The notes beneath the pieces are model-generated. The model was not told the origin of the DNA. It made no database searches and worked only from the letters and a program-made list of their open reading frames with translations. Positions 10,482-22,600 of a DNA stretch of 64,000 nt are shown in pieces; position 1 is the stretch's first letter; each line of letters starts with the position of its first letter. This DNA is from Apoderus coryli (lineage: Eukaryota > Arthropoda > Insecta > Coleoptera > Attelabidae), in NCBI GenBank assembly GCA_911728435.2, contig OU452208.1:2542001-2606000 (forward strand). Direction: 5' to 3'. The translations under genes were made by a program, and so were the position numbers.

Positions 10482-13400
10482 GTGAGTATATGGATATCAT
10501 TCATCACGAACCATAAAGAATATTCGATAAAATAACTATTACGAATAATTCCACATTTTATTTTAACTTGGCCATGATCCATATAAATCTTACAATATTT
10601 AGCAATAAGTAGGTACTTACATTTATATCTTACAGAATTACCTACACATAGTTTTGTTTGAAAAAAACTTGATTACCTAATTGATGATAATTCATAACTT
10701 GTTTTTCCCTAAGTCGGATTTTTGTTTGCTCTTACGGAGTTGAGCAGGAACCTAACATTGATTAATAGTTTGAAATTCTGGAACCCAGTGATGGCCCGAA
10801 TATGAGCGGAACATAAGTCTATGAAAAAGTTTGAATTTTGTATTATTGTCCTTCTAATTACAAGCAATTAAGGAAGTCGTAGGTGGTAGGGAACAGAGCA
10901 CAGTAAATGTTTTCAAAAGCTGAACTTTGCGTAGCTTTATTGCCACTTCTTCAGGCACTACAAAGTGGAAATTCATAGGTAATTAATTTTATATAAAACT
11001 ATACTTGTCGGACCAATTTACTTTTTTCACACGGAATTTCTTATACTACCTTGGAGAGCATTGATTTTGGAGTTCTGTCTTGTATTAAGTAAAGCATTAA
11101 TGGTTTGAATATTAAATATTATATACCATTATTTTGACACGTATGCCGTGAAACAATATCTGTATTTTATGCGACAATCCCTTTATTTTATTTTTATGTA
11201 CCTACCTACTTCTGAGGAAATGTTGATAGATTAATCACATAACTACGCGTTATAGGTATATAATTATTCCTGTCTTGATTCCTGTACTCACGGAACATTT
11301 TGTATAAAACATACAGGTGCCAACGTGACCAATACTCAAAGTTCGAATCCCTGGCAGAATCAAGCGAGACGTGACTATGTCAATCCACAATTCGCTAAAT
11401 CGTCAACGACACCTTGGCCTGCTCTGGGGTCACGTCCACACAGTACCATTACCACCACCACTGTTGCTAATAAAAATCAACCAAAATGGGTGCAACAGAA
11501 CAATATTTGGGTAAAAAATACACAATTAGTGTCATCTACCACACCTAGGGCTATCAGTAATGGTAAACAAGCATCTAGCCAACTTATATCACATGAAACT
11601 AACAGAAATAATTTCCCCAAAAGTAACAGTAACAACAGACCACTGCAAACTAACAATGCTTGGTCGGATACACGTAATCTATTTACTAAGGCAAGTTCCA
11701 CAGTCCCTCCAAAATTACCAACAACTCCAGCTGTATTACAACAAAGCAGCAGCGGGGGAAATGATAATATAGGTGTAGTGGGGCCGCAACCAAGCCCTAG
11801 TACACCGGTATTAGGTGATAGTACTAAATTGATAGGGTCCGAACTTAATAATGGTGACAGCAATACAAATGAACAACCACAAACTGGAGTCACTAATGGT
11901 GTGGAAGATAATGAGTTACGAGAGTTTTCTGAAGAACTGTTGAGGAAAGATATTAACAATGCTGCCAAGTATGTCTCAATTAATTATCAAGGCACGACGA
12001 CTTCGAGAGCAACTAACGATGAAGCACCTTTACCGTAAGTTACGTTTTTGATTATCAACACCATTTTAGTCTTACTGATTGTAAGAATAACTTCGAATGT
12101 AGGCTTTATTAAACCAAATTCAATTCTGACCTTGATAGTATTATATGTACCGGGTATTCCATTAAGGGTGGACAGGTAGCATATCTCAGGAAATCATAGT
12201 CGTAGGACAATGGGAAAAAAATTCTTTTAGGCAAATTGACCATGGGAAATCGCTGGAAATAGTTTTTAGTTTCTAACTATACCGCTAGGGGGCGTAATTG
12301 ATACAGTAATGCGAAAAATGTATTTTTATTGAAAATTTCGCAATATAAGTTAGAAAAACAATACTACCACAGTAATACTACTGAGTTTCGGCATCTTTTT
12401 GGTGTATCACTTTTTATTGTGCGGCTTGAAATAAAGGCAGCAGGGAAGGACGAAATTTTACCTATGATAATGTATATAACTTTGGTTTGACTTAACCGAA
12501 TTTAACAATCTAATTTTTGTTTAAGAGGTCAAACCTTGCTGATGAAAAAAAAATATTTCAAATCATAATTGTTTTTTGGGGCTCCGCTAGATGGCGATAT
12601 TTGCATCGCCTGCGGTTTTTTTGAATTTTCTTTAAAAACTTTAATGGAATGATACAAATATTTTATCAAAAATAAAAAGTAAATTGAATTTGCAACAAAA
12701 AAGTCCAAAACCGCACATCAAAATCTTTATTCGTTTTAGAGTTATGGCCAAAAGAATGTTGTTCACCAAAATTCGTTGAAAAATCATGTATCTTTAATTT
12801 TCGTGATCAAGAATATCAAGGGAAATAAAGAAATAGGTTTAAACTTTATTAAACTGATAGTTTAACAAATAAAAATAATGAAAAATACATTAAAATTACC
12901 AAAATGCAGAGCATGTGGTATCAACACCATTTTAGTCTTACTGATTGTAAGAATAACTTCGAATGTAGGCTTTATTTTGTTGAACAGGTGCGCAATTTTT
13001 TAAATGTTGTTTATCAAAATCGCTGGATTGGAAGGGGTAGCGTATTTTTGTGGCCACCTAGATCCCCGGACTTAACAGTGTTACATTTTTACTTGTGGGA
13101 AGGATAAAAAACACCAAACACCACCAACCACTCGAGAGAACATGATTGAGCGAATTCAAAATGCAGTGGCGTCGCTTCCACGAGCTGAAATGGAGGCGGC
13201 TGCATTTTGCAAAATGGGGGTCATTTTGAACATTTATGAAAGTTCTGTTGGTAGTTATAATGTTGTTGTTATTGTTTTGTTATTATGTTAATTTTTGTTA
13301 TTTTCATTGGTTATCCATTGTTATTTCTTTATTTCCCATGGCATTCTTGATCACGGAAAATTAGTGATACATGATTTTTCAACGAATTTTGGTGTACAAC

Positions 13401-16400
13401 ATTCTTTTGGCCATAACTCTGAAACGAATAAAGATTTTGATGTGCGGTTTTGGACTTTTTTGTTGCAAATTCAATTTACTTTTAATAATAATAATAATAA
13501 TTGGGCTTTATTGCATTATTTCAAAAAACACAATTGGCGAAGTTGAGACTAGGTCTCCTAGCTTAACCTGACTATTCTACAACATTTATATTAAGTAGCA
13601 AATGTGAACAAAAAAAAAAACAAAATTAAATAAATACAATTCCAACCTATAACACTGCAGTAATTACATAATATATAGAAATACAACATAATATAACACA
13701 CAAATCAAGTACCAATTTAATCACACAAATTCCAATAGTTTTACTTTCAAAAACTTACTGAACATGTATGGGCGTAACAATTTAGACTCCTCAGGAATTC
13801 TATTATACATGCAGGAAACCGTGTATGAGAATGACCGTTCAAACATTGCACTTCTGTGTCGTGGCATGGTTATTACTAACTTATGCCTTAGATCCAGGTG
13901 GTGCTGATCATGACGAAACCTAATTTTTTGATATAGATATCTGGGCAATTTCAAGACTATGACCTTGTTAAACAAGACATACATTTGATATATTCTGCGT
14001 TCCTTCATCGTGAACCATCCAATTTCACGCAACTTCGCAGATACTTCTCTTTCAAACTTGCGAATTCCGCCTATTAACTTCACACAACAGTTTTGAATTT
14101 GCTGTATACGTTTTTCATCAGTACTTAGTAAACAAGGTGTATAAACGGCACTACAATAATTAAAATGTGACAAAACTAAAGAATCACACAGCATTTTCCT
14201 CATCTCCTCACTAAGCACGTTGCGTTGACTATAAATTAATCTCAAACTCATAAAGGCCTTTTGCACACAGCTACTGACATGTCTCGTAAATCGTAGTTCA
14301 GTGTCTAACACCAATCCAAGACTTTTTGCATATCTAACAAAAGAAATCCGGCCACCTGTCATACTTGGTGTTAACTGATTTTCGATAATCGTGCGCAAAT
14401 GCGGTTTACAAAATAGCATAGCCTTAGATTTTTCCGGATTTATTGTCAGACAGTGACCCACCGATACTTCCTTCAAACTTTTTAGGTCATCATTAAGTTG
14501 GTTGTTTGAATTTTCCATATTATTGATATCAAAAGTCATATACAATTGTGTATCATCAGCATAATAATGAGGGGAACTATACATCAACGACTTAGATAAT
14601 TGCGACGTGTATAAAGTGAAGAATATAGGGCCAAGTATAGAGCCTTGTGGAACACCCCCGTCAACCGATACGCGTCTCGAGAAAACACCATTTTAGGAAA
14701 CCCTTTGTGTTCTATTATATAAGTAAGAAGAAATAAGACTACACGCTTCTGCTTGAAAACCCAAATACTGAAGTATTGCCATTAAAATATTATGATTTAA
14801 GCGGTCAAATGCTTTAGAATAATCAAGTAATATCAAAATCACACTTTTATCATTATCGAGAGCACTAAAGACGTTATCCGCAATTTTTAGCATTGCAGTC
14901 GCACAACTGTGTCCGGCCCTAAAACCTAACTGGAATGTTGGTAGCAGTTCACTAGCTTCTACATATTCTTTAATCTGGTTGCACAATATTTTTTCAATTA
15001 ATTTAGATAGAACTGGTAATATACTAATTGGTCGTAAATCCTTAAAATCTGTAACCTGTTTTACCTTAGGAATTGGCCTAATTTGAGATGCTTTCCAACA
15101 GTCTGGAAATATTGATGTTTCTATAATAAAATTCACTAAGTGTGTAAGTATTGGAATTATTGCCGGGCAACAATAACGCAACATAACATTCATCATCCCC
15201 AGACGCGAGTGATTTTTGATAAAATATTTTTCGCGTTACTGTATCTATTCCGCCCCCTAGCGGTATAGTTAGGAACTAAAAAACTCTTTCCAGCGATTTC
15301 CCATGGTCAATTTCCCTAAAAGAATTTTTTTTCACCATTGTCCTACGACATTATTTCCTGAGATATGCTACCTGTCCACCCTTAGTGGAATACCCGGTAT
15401 ATTATTCGTATAAAGACAACAATAAATACAAATACCTATTCAAACAAGGAATAATATATAACATTCTTCTCGCATAGTTTGTAACAAAATCGGACATGTT
15501 TTCTACCTCGTCTCGTGCGATAAACAGCTCTTGAATATTCACTTCTTCTTCATGCGCTAATAATTAGTGGTATTTATAGCAATACGTAAATGCAAGCGTA
15601 TTGCGTGTTAAGAAGTTCCTAATGATTAATAGTCGTATTTTGGGATTTCAAGGCATTATTATAAGGAATGGTACGACTTGTGGCGATTCCAAGGTCTTCA
15701 AAAAAAAAATTACAAACACATGGGACAAGTACACTGGTAGCAAGAAGTGCAAGGGATATATCGATACAGATTTATTACCATAACGACAAAATCGTGCGAA
15801 ATATAATTTTTTGCTGCATTTGTGGCATGTAGAATTTTTCGCTGATATTCATCACTATCTATCACTTTCACAGAAATACCTAGCATTTGGAAGAAAAGGC
15901 TATATTACTAGAATTTTTAAATAGTCTTGGTCTTTATACCCCACAAATAGTCAAAACCTCAGTCATATAAGTGGCTTATTTGCGGCAGTGGATATGGCAA
16001 CACCGTTGCTAGCATACTTTGCGATAGGTTTGTCCGCAGTCATCTTCCCGAGCGCTACGTTAGATTAAACACTAGCTGTTTCGGACCTTCAGAGCCAACT
16101 ACTTTAGATATTTATCCGGGAGGAGCGACATAATAAAACGGCCATGGCCCTATAATTATATCCTTTAATGGTATTGTGCTAGTCAGTGGGGCCATCAAAC
16201 TCCAGCTCAATAGGTAATTCACACTACGTTAGGCCTTAATCCTAGACAGCGCATAAAACACAAAAACGTGGTGAAACTAGGTCGACCTGGTATCATTCAG
16301 CCCGTTTGTTACTATGGGACAGTATCATCTTAAAGTTCTTTTAACGTGACCTAATCAAACAAAGCAAGAAATTGACGTAAGTTGAGGTTTGACAGATCGT

Positions 16401-19278
16401 TAACGCATCTAAATACAACGTATATTTGGGCTCTAATATTAATTGGATTGATTTTCAGGATGTTCTGCCGGTACTAAAATAATTTAACCAAAAATTACAT
16501 CAGGTCCTGGTACCATCATTTGTTTCAAGATTGCGTACATGCATTAGCAATTTTAATTAACAAATCCTTAGTCTTGCACAATTCCAAATGCCTGAAAGAT
16601 TTCTCGTGCCTGTCCAATTCACAAATCTGGTGGTATGGTTCGTAGTGACAACCACCGACCGATTGTAATATTGTCCAATTTTTCGAAGGTCTTTGAGATG
16701 TTTGTAAGTAGCTGTTCAATTAGGTCAAAACCCAAAGTCCACATAAGCAAATTGGAGCGCGTCCAGAGAAAAAAGTTTTTATCTTTCAAAATTGACATGA
16801 CCACGGTATATTATTAAATAGATTTGATGAACTTACGCTGGGCAAATTTGATAAAGGGTTTAATTGACTTCCCTTCTTAGAACAACTGTATTTTAATATA
16901 CCACAGTTTTATTCGAGAACATCAAATTTATTACCTATGTGAAGTGAGGAATTTTTATATGGGATTTTCTGATCACAAAGCTCAGTTGATTTCTGTGCAG
17001 CTGGAAATGGATCGGGCGGTCAGGGTTCGCGATATACCATCCCAAATTATTCGGAAGCGATATTTTTGTGAATCTGCAATCCTAGAATTTCAAAGCGGAT
17101 TGAAGTCTTACGGCTTTCTGCCAGATTCTCATGATGGATTTGACTCAATGTTTTCTGACTTTTGGCGATACCTAAATTGGTGCTTTCATGATGTGTTTCC
17201 TGTACGGCCTGCTCATTCTTGCAGTGGCCGGAAACGATCTACCCGTATTGAATTCTCAGAGGAACTGATACTTCGGTATCTCAAGAGGGATCTTAAGAAA
17301 AACATTCGCGATGAAAAGGTATCCAAATTTAATCAGACGTTGTTTGTCTCCTCTAATAAATCCAAAACTGTGTGGGATACTTTTAGGGCTATTACTGGTG
17401 CAAATCGACCAACGAATAAAACACCTAAGGTTAGGGATGTGTGTGGCAATTTTGCGTCTCACCCTCTTGAAGTGGCGAGAGTTTTCTCAAATTACTATGG
17501 CTCTAATATAAGCCTGAATCGGCACTTTAATAACAGGTTATCGGACCGGTGCACGACCTGTGAGAATAACCCACGTTTCATGTTTTTTACTCCTGTCATC
17601 GAAAGTGATATTAGACTTGTGATAAATGGCTTAACTAACAAAAAGTCTAGGGGTGAGGATCAACTGCCCGTCTTTCTATTGAAGTGTTGCTTTGAAGAAC
17701 TTGCGCCAATCCTGAGCGAACTCATAAATATTTCAGTCTTGTCTGGTGTTTTTCCAGTCGAACTTAAAAACGCAGTCGTCATCCCTATCTATAAAAAGCG
17801 GAATGCTTCAGATGCTGAAAACTACAGACCCATAGCGCTATTGAGTGTCATATCGAAGATTTTTGAAACGGTAATGTCGGATCAAATTTTCAATTTTTTA
17901 AATGAGAATCATATTTTGGCGGATTGCCAGCACGGCTTCACGAGGGGCTTCTCGACGGAGTCATGCATAACCGATTTCGTTTAGTGTGTTCAGGACCTCA
18001 CTGACAGGGGGGAGTATGTCACTGCCTGATTCTTTGACTTGTCTAGGGCATTTGATACGGTTGATAAAGACTTTGTGTCCTCCAAGATGTCTTGTATGGG
18101 TCTTAGGGGAAACGTGAACAGCTGGATCTTCTCATACTTAAATCAACGTAGATTTCGCGTCCGAATAAGTTCTTATTTGTCTGAGTATGAGAATGTAAAT
18201 GTGGGGACTACCCAGGGTAGTGTTTTGGGCCCTCTTCTGTTCTTGTTGTGAAATTTACAAAATATGTGTCCCGTTGGAGGGTTGTGGGCGTTTTGAATAT
18301 CCCCAGTGACTTTTCTTATTTTTCTTAAACATGATAACTAAACCCTATATATATAAATTTTGTATATTTCTAGGTTACTTTCAATCGATAACAAGGCTTT
18401 TAGTATACAGGGTATTGAAAAAATGATGGCATTGTATAACAACTACATTCTAGACACAACTCAAAATGAGGTATACACCGCTCAAGAAAAAATCGAAGAA
18501 AATAATTTATTGGATGCCTTAATACCAACGCCAGTCATGCAATACACAAGGAACTTTTTGATTAGCAAAGGCAAGTACGAGTAAAAGTTGTATACAGGGT
18601 AACTCCAATTTGTGGGGCTCTCAAAAACACTAGTACATAGAAGAGTAGTTTAATCATGAAAGCAATATTGAATGAAACAGGCTCGTCCACGTCCAGTGAT
18701 CACGTATAGAAAAAAATTAATAAATAAATAATATGTGTTTTGCAGGTAAATTAGGCAAAGATCCAAAAGAGTTTAAAGACATTTTACGAATCATTTGGTT
18801 CAACATGTACTCACGAGGTGGTGGCAGAATAGGCTCGAGTGGTTTCGAACATGTATTTGTAGCCGAAATTAAAAAGAACCAGGTATCAGGACTGCACAAC
18901 TGGTTATTCTTTAATGAGGAGGAATCCAGAAATCGAGCAAATTATTTAGGATATATGAAGAAACTCAGTTTAGGAGATGTAAGTTTAGTATCGAATATGT
19001 TATTGTTTGTTGTTGTTATTGTAATCTTTACATTCTAAATTTAGAAAGGAGCCATCTTGAAATACCATTTTACATTCCATGACATCGATAAGCCAGTTGG
19101 TTCAATGTTCATTGGTACTAGTCCGGAACTAGAAATGGCATTATATTCCACATGTTTCTTATTGAGAGCCGATAGGATATGTCCATTGAAAATGAATGGA
19201 AATCGATTCATTATCAGAACTTACACGTACCGGTATCGGGGTAAAAATATGATTGGCAGCGCTTTTCCAGAAATCTGA
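10418..19278 (+). CDS. EndoU: Secreted poly(U)-specific endoribonuclease, EndoU/XendoU family (5 exons)
   Basis: Coding exons are 10418-10481, 11317-12034, 18374-18570, 18746-18978 and 19045-19278. They total 1446 nt, 481 residues plus stop, and every junction is in phase. Residues 1-22 form a hydrophobic signal peptide (MSSSVIPLFIVVFSVIFVD...). Residues 23-260 are a Ser/Thr/Asn/Gln-rich low-complexity region. Residues about 261-481 are the EndoU domain. The two catalytic histidines are in GFEHVFVAE and SGLHNW (exon 4), and a lysine in the DKPVGSMFIGTSPE stretch (exon 5) is the probable third catalytic residue; the fold ends in IGSAFPEI. Family members cut single-stranded RNA at uridines with Mn2+, giving 2',3'-cyclic phosphates (family knowledge). 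The signal peptide implies export or a vesicular location. Intron 3 has a GC donor. Intron 2 is 6.3 kb and full of transposons. The gene converges on SMC6. Confidence 0.95.
11317..12034 (+). CDS. EndoU: EndoU exon 2: low-complexity linker
   Basis: Acceptor ATACAG before 11317, donor GTAAGT at 12035. It encodes a long S/T/N/Q-rich segment with PWPALG and ELREFSEELLRKDINNAAKY, the latter being the start of the conserved EndoU N-terminal helix region. The antisense ORF over it is a shadow. Confidence 0.92.
12904..13255 (+). pseudogene. C-terminal transposase fragment
   Basis: It encodes NFLNVVYQNRWIGRG...WPPRSPDLT...FYLWEG and then, after stops, IQNAVASLPRAEMEAA. This is the tail typical of the transposases with an N-terminal DUF4817 helix-turn-helix, including the last catalytic region (SPDLT). 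The region before it is replaced by a 58-bp copy of the flanking intron sequence (12919-12976). Confidence 0.75.
13484..15205 (-). mobile_element. LINE with (TAA)n tail (family F), 5'-truncated, two frames
   Basis: The 3' end lies in the ATAATAATAATAA run at 13484. Reading minus, 15196-14693 encodes the RT fingers (DLRPISILPVLSKLIEKIL, GFRAGHS, LLDYSKAFDRLNH). The catalytic GVPQGSILGP (about 14640-14665) and YADDTQLY boxes follow in a second frame, and the ORF 14587-13721 carries the thumb and C-terminal domain. At least one frameshift lies between 14587 and 14693. It is closest in pattern to the LINE at 47.8-50.6 kb, which also has a TAA-repeat tail. It sits inside the long-TIR transposon. 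Confidence 0.85.
15400..16629. other. Intron sequence without recognised content
   Basis: Part of EndoU intron 2 to the right of the transposon. Only short ORFs; no motif, terminal repeat or RNA recognised. Confidence 0.5.
16630..16870 (+). pseudogene. Scrambled LINE fragment (family A)
   Basis: It encodes NHRPIVILSNFSKVFEMFV (RT fingers) joined directly to VHISKLERVQRKKFLSFKID (C-terminal domain), so roughly 300 residues in between are deleted. More LINE-like bits with stops follow. Confidence 0.7.
16944..18251 (+). pseudogene. LINE RT fragment (family D-like), truncated at both ends, in EndoU intron 2
   Basis: A 346-residue ORF (16944-17984) carries the post-endonuclease linker (a SDHKAQL start), then DQLPVFLLKCC, VVIPIYKKRNASDAENYRP and HGFTRGFSTES. 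After a stop the frame continues with FFDLSRAFDTVDKDF (18030-18060) and TTQGSVLGPLLFLL. It then ends, so the YADD palm motif and everything downstream is absent. There are two in-frame stops, so the copy is inactive. It ends about 120 bp before EndoU exon 3. Confidence 0.85.
18374..18570 (+). CDS. EndoU: EndoU exon 3: N-terminal part of the EndoU domain, GC donor
   Basis: Acceptor TTTCTAG before 18374. It encodes ...GIEKMMALYNNYILD... and ...MQYTRNFLISKG. The exon must end before GCAAGT at 18571: reading through gives a stop at once, while splicing there restores FLISKG-KLGKDPKEFK, which is conserved. This is a GC-AG intron. Confidence 0.92.
18746..18978 (+). CDS. EndoU: EndoU exon 4: both catalytic histidines
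   Basis: Acceptor TTTGCAG before 18746, donor GTAAGT at 18979. It contains IIWFNMYSRGGGRIGSSGF, the EHVFVAE histidine and the GLHNW histidine. Confidence 0.95.
19045..19278 (+). CDS. EndoU: EndoU exon 5: catalytic lysine and C-terminus
   Basis: Acceptor ATTTAG before 19045. It encodes KPVGSMFIGTSPELEMALYS, a CFLLR strand and the terminal GSAFPEI, then TGA. AATAATATTAAA-type polyadenylation candidates follow within about 70 bp. Confidence 0.95.
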   Translation, partial: KGAILKYHFTFHDIDKPVGSMFIGTSPELEMALYSTCFLLRADRICPLKMNGNRFIIRTYTYRYRGKNMIGSAFPEI

Positions 19279-19571
19279 TTATTCTAATTTTTTATCTGTT
19301 TACATTTAGCATAAGGTTTTAATTGAAATTATATTAAAATAATATTAAATTGATCTTACTTAATAGCATCGAATAATTCGTCTCAAATATACGAATACAC
19401 GTTTTTCTAGAATGTTTTTTATTAATTTGATGCAAAATTGAAAAAAAACACAAATGTACGTAAATAAATATATAATAATACAAAAACAGAATTATTTAAA
19501 ATTATAGTAGGTAACACTGAAAAATAACTTATTGTATACATTTTGGTTTAGGTACTTAGGTAACTGTTCAG
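19279..19571. other. Intergenic region between the converging EndoU and SMC6 3' ends
   Basis: Only 293 bp separate the EndoU stop (plus) from the SMC6 stop (minus). The interval is AT-rich with AATAAA-like signals in both directions, so overlapping 3' UTRs are likely. Confidence 0.6.
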
Positions 19572-19602
19572 CTATAAATTAGCGCGTTTTGGATCGTCTA
19601 AC
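19572..19602 (-). CDS. SMC6: SMC6 last exon
   Basis: A 31-base exon: acceptor TTTTTTAG, then one base finishing a Lys codon, LDDPKRANL and TAG. The short D-P-x-R tail is the usual SMC6 ending. Phase and motif both fit, though so small an exon needs transcript support. Confidence 0.8.
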
Positions 19603-22600
19603 CTAAAAAACAAATTGAATAAAACTAATTTAAAAAATGTAAACTAGAATTTAAAACAAATTATTATTCGCCAGTGGTCCATACCATTGGATACTCAATT
19701 AAATTTTCTCCCAATGGAGGCCTACAGTCATGCTACTGGACCTGCGATATCAAAGAGTTCTCTGGGTCTTGGCAAATTTAACAAGAAAACCTGGGGATGT
19801 AAGGGACTCAAAAAAACGTAAAACAGCAACAACTTTTATTTCTCTTTTTAAAAAGACTTGTCCAAAGATGGATTTCAAAATTCCAAGTTTTATTTTGATT
19901 TTAAAATTTCAACAATTCCAATTTTACCATTTTCAACTCATCTTATGCATGTTTAATGACAGAACTATTGAACGAAAAATCTTTGTTTCAAGACATCGAA
20001 TCCACAGTCAAAATTTGTTTAAAGATTTTGGGTCTGTGGTGAATTTAAATAATAAGGATACAGTTTTGAAGCATGATAATGCAGCTTGGAGTTATAATAA
20101 AAAAACTCTGGAGTTGTAGATCGTTCTAGGGAGTCAAATTCAAAGAATGTCTTCCTATAAAATCCACATATTCCTCCTTACTAATCAGCATTAAAAGAAG
20201 ATGGAGTCGATTTTTCTTTGATAGGTATATTTTTAAATGAACATAACAATATTATTGTATTTTTTTGAGGAAATATTTCCATAAATGGTGTCCTCATAAC
20301 ACGTAATATACTGAAGCACAAAAAATGTAACGTCAATATTTTACAAATGTTCTGGGATGCCATTTCAAATTTAGACTTTTTTGTTATTACAATGTCTTGT
20401 CTTACTAGGAAATAAACGAAATATTTATTTCAAGCAAGTTAGATAGAATTATTGGGACATTTGATTTGGTTAAAACGGCCCAATTTGTAAGACCTGTGCG
20501 TTGTACCTACATCATGAGTTCTGCCCGCATCTTCTGCACTGATCCAAGCAATCTGGAAACGATACATTGTTGTCCTTGATCACGTGTTCAGTACTCTGCT
20601 ATAGCTCAGTACGAGTTTCAACCACTTGATTTGGGATTTTTGATTTTTATTGTATTTTGGATTTAAAAGGTTAGGGTAGTGAATTTTTGAATCTGATTTG
20701 TGATAAAATTTAATTTTTCTTGAGTAATGAGACGTTTGTTTATCATTAGGTGATTTTAAAAATTTTTGAGGATTTTGCTTTTTATTGTTATTTTGGGTGT
20801 TGTGCGTCATGCAGAATGGAACAGCGGAATTTGGAGCAACGGTGTGCCAATAAATTTTGTGTTAGCTTGGAGAATCGGCAAGTGTAACGTTTGAAAAGTT
20901 AAAACAGCTCAAATTTTTCACTGGCATGGAAGGTAGAGAAGACGTTGAAGATGAAAACCTTCAGGCGGTCTTGAACTTCGAAACGAACATTCTTGTGAGA
21001 TTAGACCGTCGTTTAACAGTAAGAATGTTGAGTGAATAATTAAATTTCAACAGATTTACCGTTTTTGAAATTTTGACTGAACAGTTGCACATGCGAAAGG
21101 TCTGTGCTAACATCGTGACAAAAGATCTCACACTTGAACATAAGGACATTCGCAAACAAGTGGCTTGATTCCCCAGCCTCCCTATTCACCTAGCCTAAGT
21201 CCCTGCGACTGTTTCCTTTTTCCTAAGCTGAAAAATGTCCTCAAGGACGTCATTTCGGATCGTTAGAAAACATCCGTAAAAGTGGCATGCTGAAGACTTC
21301 CAGCGCTGCTACCAGCATTGGAAACACCGTCTCCATCTGTGTGTAACTGCCCAAGGGAACTACTATGAAGGAGATAACATTGATGTTTGAAAAAATAAAA
21401 ACTTTGGTAAATAAAAAATTAGTCTCATTACTTTTCTGACACACCTCTTATATTGCCACAGCAGCAAATTTTTATTTTCAGTTATTATTTTGAAATCGTG
21501 GAATATTGTATGTAAGCTCTGGACAGGAATTGATTTTTTTTTTATTTATAATTTTGTTTCAAAAAACGAAATAAAAATTGTTTACTGTTGATAGTATTTA
21601 ATGTTTTCTTAGATTTCAGCACAATCTAGAAAAAAAATCTGTTCTTTTTGTCGAAAATGTTTTTACTGAAAATTACTTTGTCAGAAAAATACCAATGAGA
21701 AAAACAGCAAAACTACTATTCGAAAAACGAAAAAAAAACTGAAGAGACCCTTTGCCGTTTTAATATTCTAGTTGGAATAAATGAAGCAGCAATATTTCAA
21801 TTTATTTCAGAAATAAAATAATCATGTCAAAATATCTTTATTATTAAACACTGGACCAAATTAAGTTAGTAATGTTTCAATTGACCAAAGAATTTACCAC
21901 ATGAAAATAAATATTCGTGCTACGATTTTAAAAACGGTCTGTCTCAAAAAAATGCAAGGGCTGGTACACCTACGAGAAGAAAAGCCAGCTTCTGCAGTTT
22001 GGTTTACATAAAGTGGTTGCAAAAACTCATTCACCACATCCATAGGACAACATTGTCTTGCATCATTATAATTCTTCATCACATACAGTGTCAGTTTCTG
22101 GAGCAATCAAAAGTGAAAATATCTAAACATCCGCCTTACAGCCTCCATCTATGACGATGCTCTTACATTCAAAATGACAGCATTTTGGGAGTGAACTCTT
22201 TATGCCATGAACAATAAATTATGATTTGCTTAAACAGTCATGTTTTGTTGTAGATATCAATAATTGTTTCTGCATGGATGGGATCTAAAGATGACAGATT
22301 AGTGCACGTGGTTCAAAAATAAACTTTAATACATAATACTCTGGTTTAAAGGGTAATGTGACGGCATAATATCTGTTTAGAGAAGAGGGAGTAAAAAGAA
22401 TTTATAGACTAGAACTGGCGATCGGCATAGCCTTCAGCACCGTCCAATATATAATCCTAAGAGTTCCGAGTTTTGGGCAAAACCATCTGGGTTTGGTACA
22501 TTCAGGAGCCAGGCATTGATCACTGTGGCATGAATCATTATCTGTGGAAGTTAGGGATATATTCCTCCTCAAAGGCTTGGATATTTGCAAGAATAACTGG

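Larger units (their letters stand above)
12150..15397 (+). mobile_element. DDE transposon (DUF4817-associated, Tc1/mariner-like) with long inverted repeats, inside EndoU intron 2
   Basis: The ends CCGGGTATTCCA... (12150) and ...TGGAATACCCGG (15397) are flanked by TA on both sides, the Tc1/mariner-superfamily target. The inverted ends match for about 170 bp with few differences. Further homologous blocks (12650-12810 against 13345-13483, inverted) show that the original inverted repeats were longer, with about 320 bp now present only on the left. Between them are a transposase scrap and a complete-looking LINE insertion (13484-15205), so the LINE is younger than the transposon. Confidence 0.85.

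Noticed and set aside
11477..11968. Antisense ORF of 163 codons over EndoU exon 2
   Set aside because: It is the shadow of an S/T/N/Q-rich exon; leucine-rich by codon complement and without splice or motif support.
12904..13107. 67-codon ORF as an intact small gene
   Set aside because: It is a transposase tail fused to a 58-bp copy of intron sequence and ends at a stop inside the conserved tail.
19730..20119. 129-codon plus-strand ORF in the SMC6 last intron
   Set aside because: No domain, odd composition (F, K, I-rich) and no splice or regulatory context.
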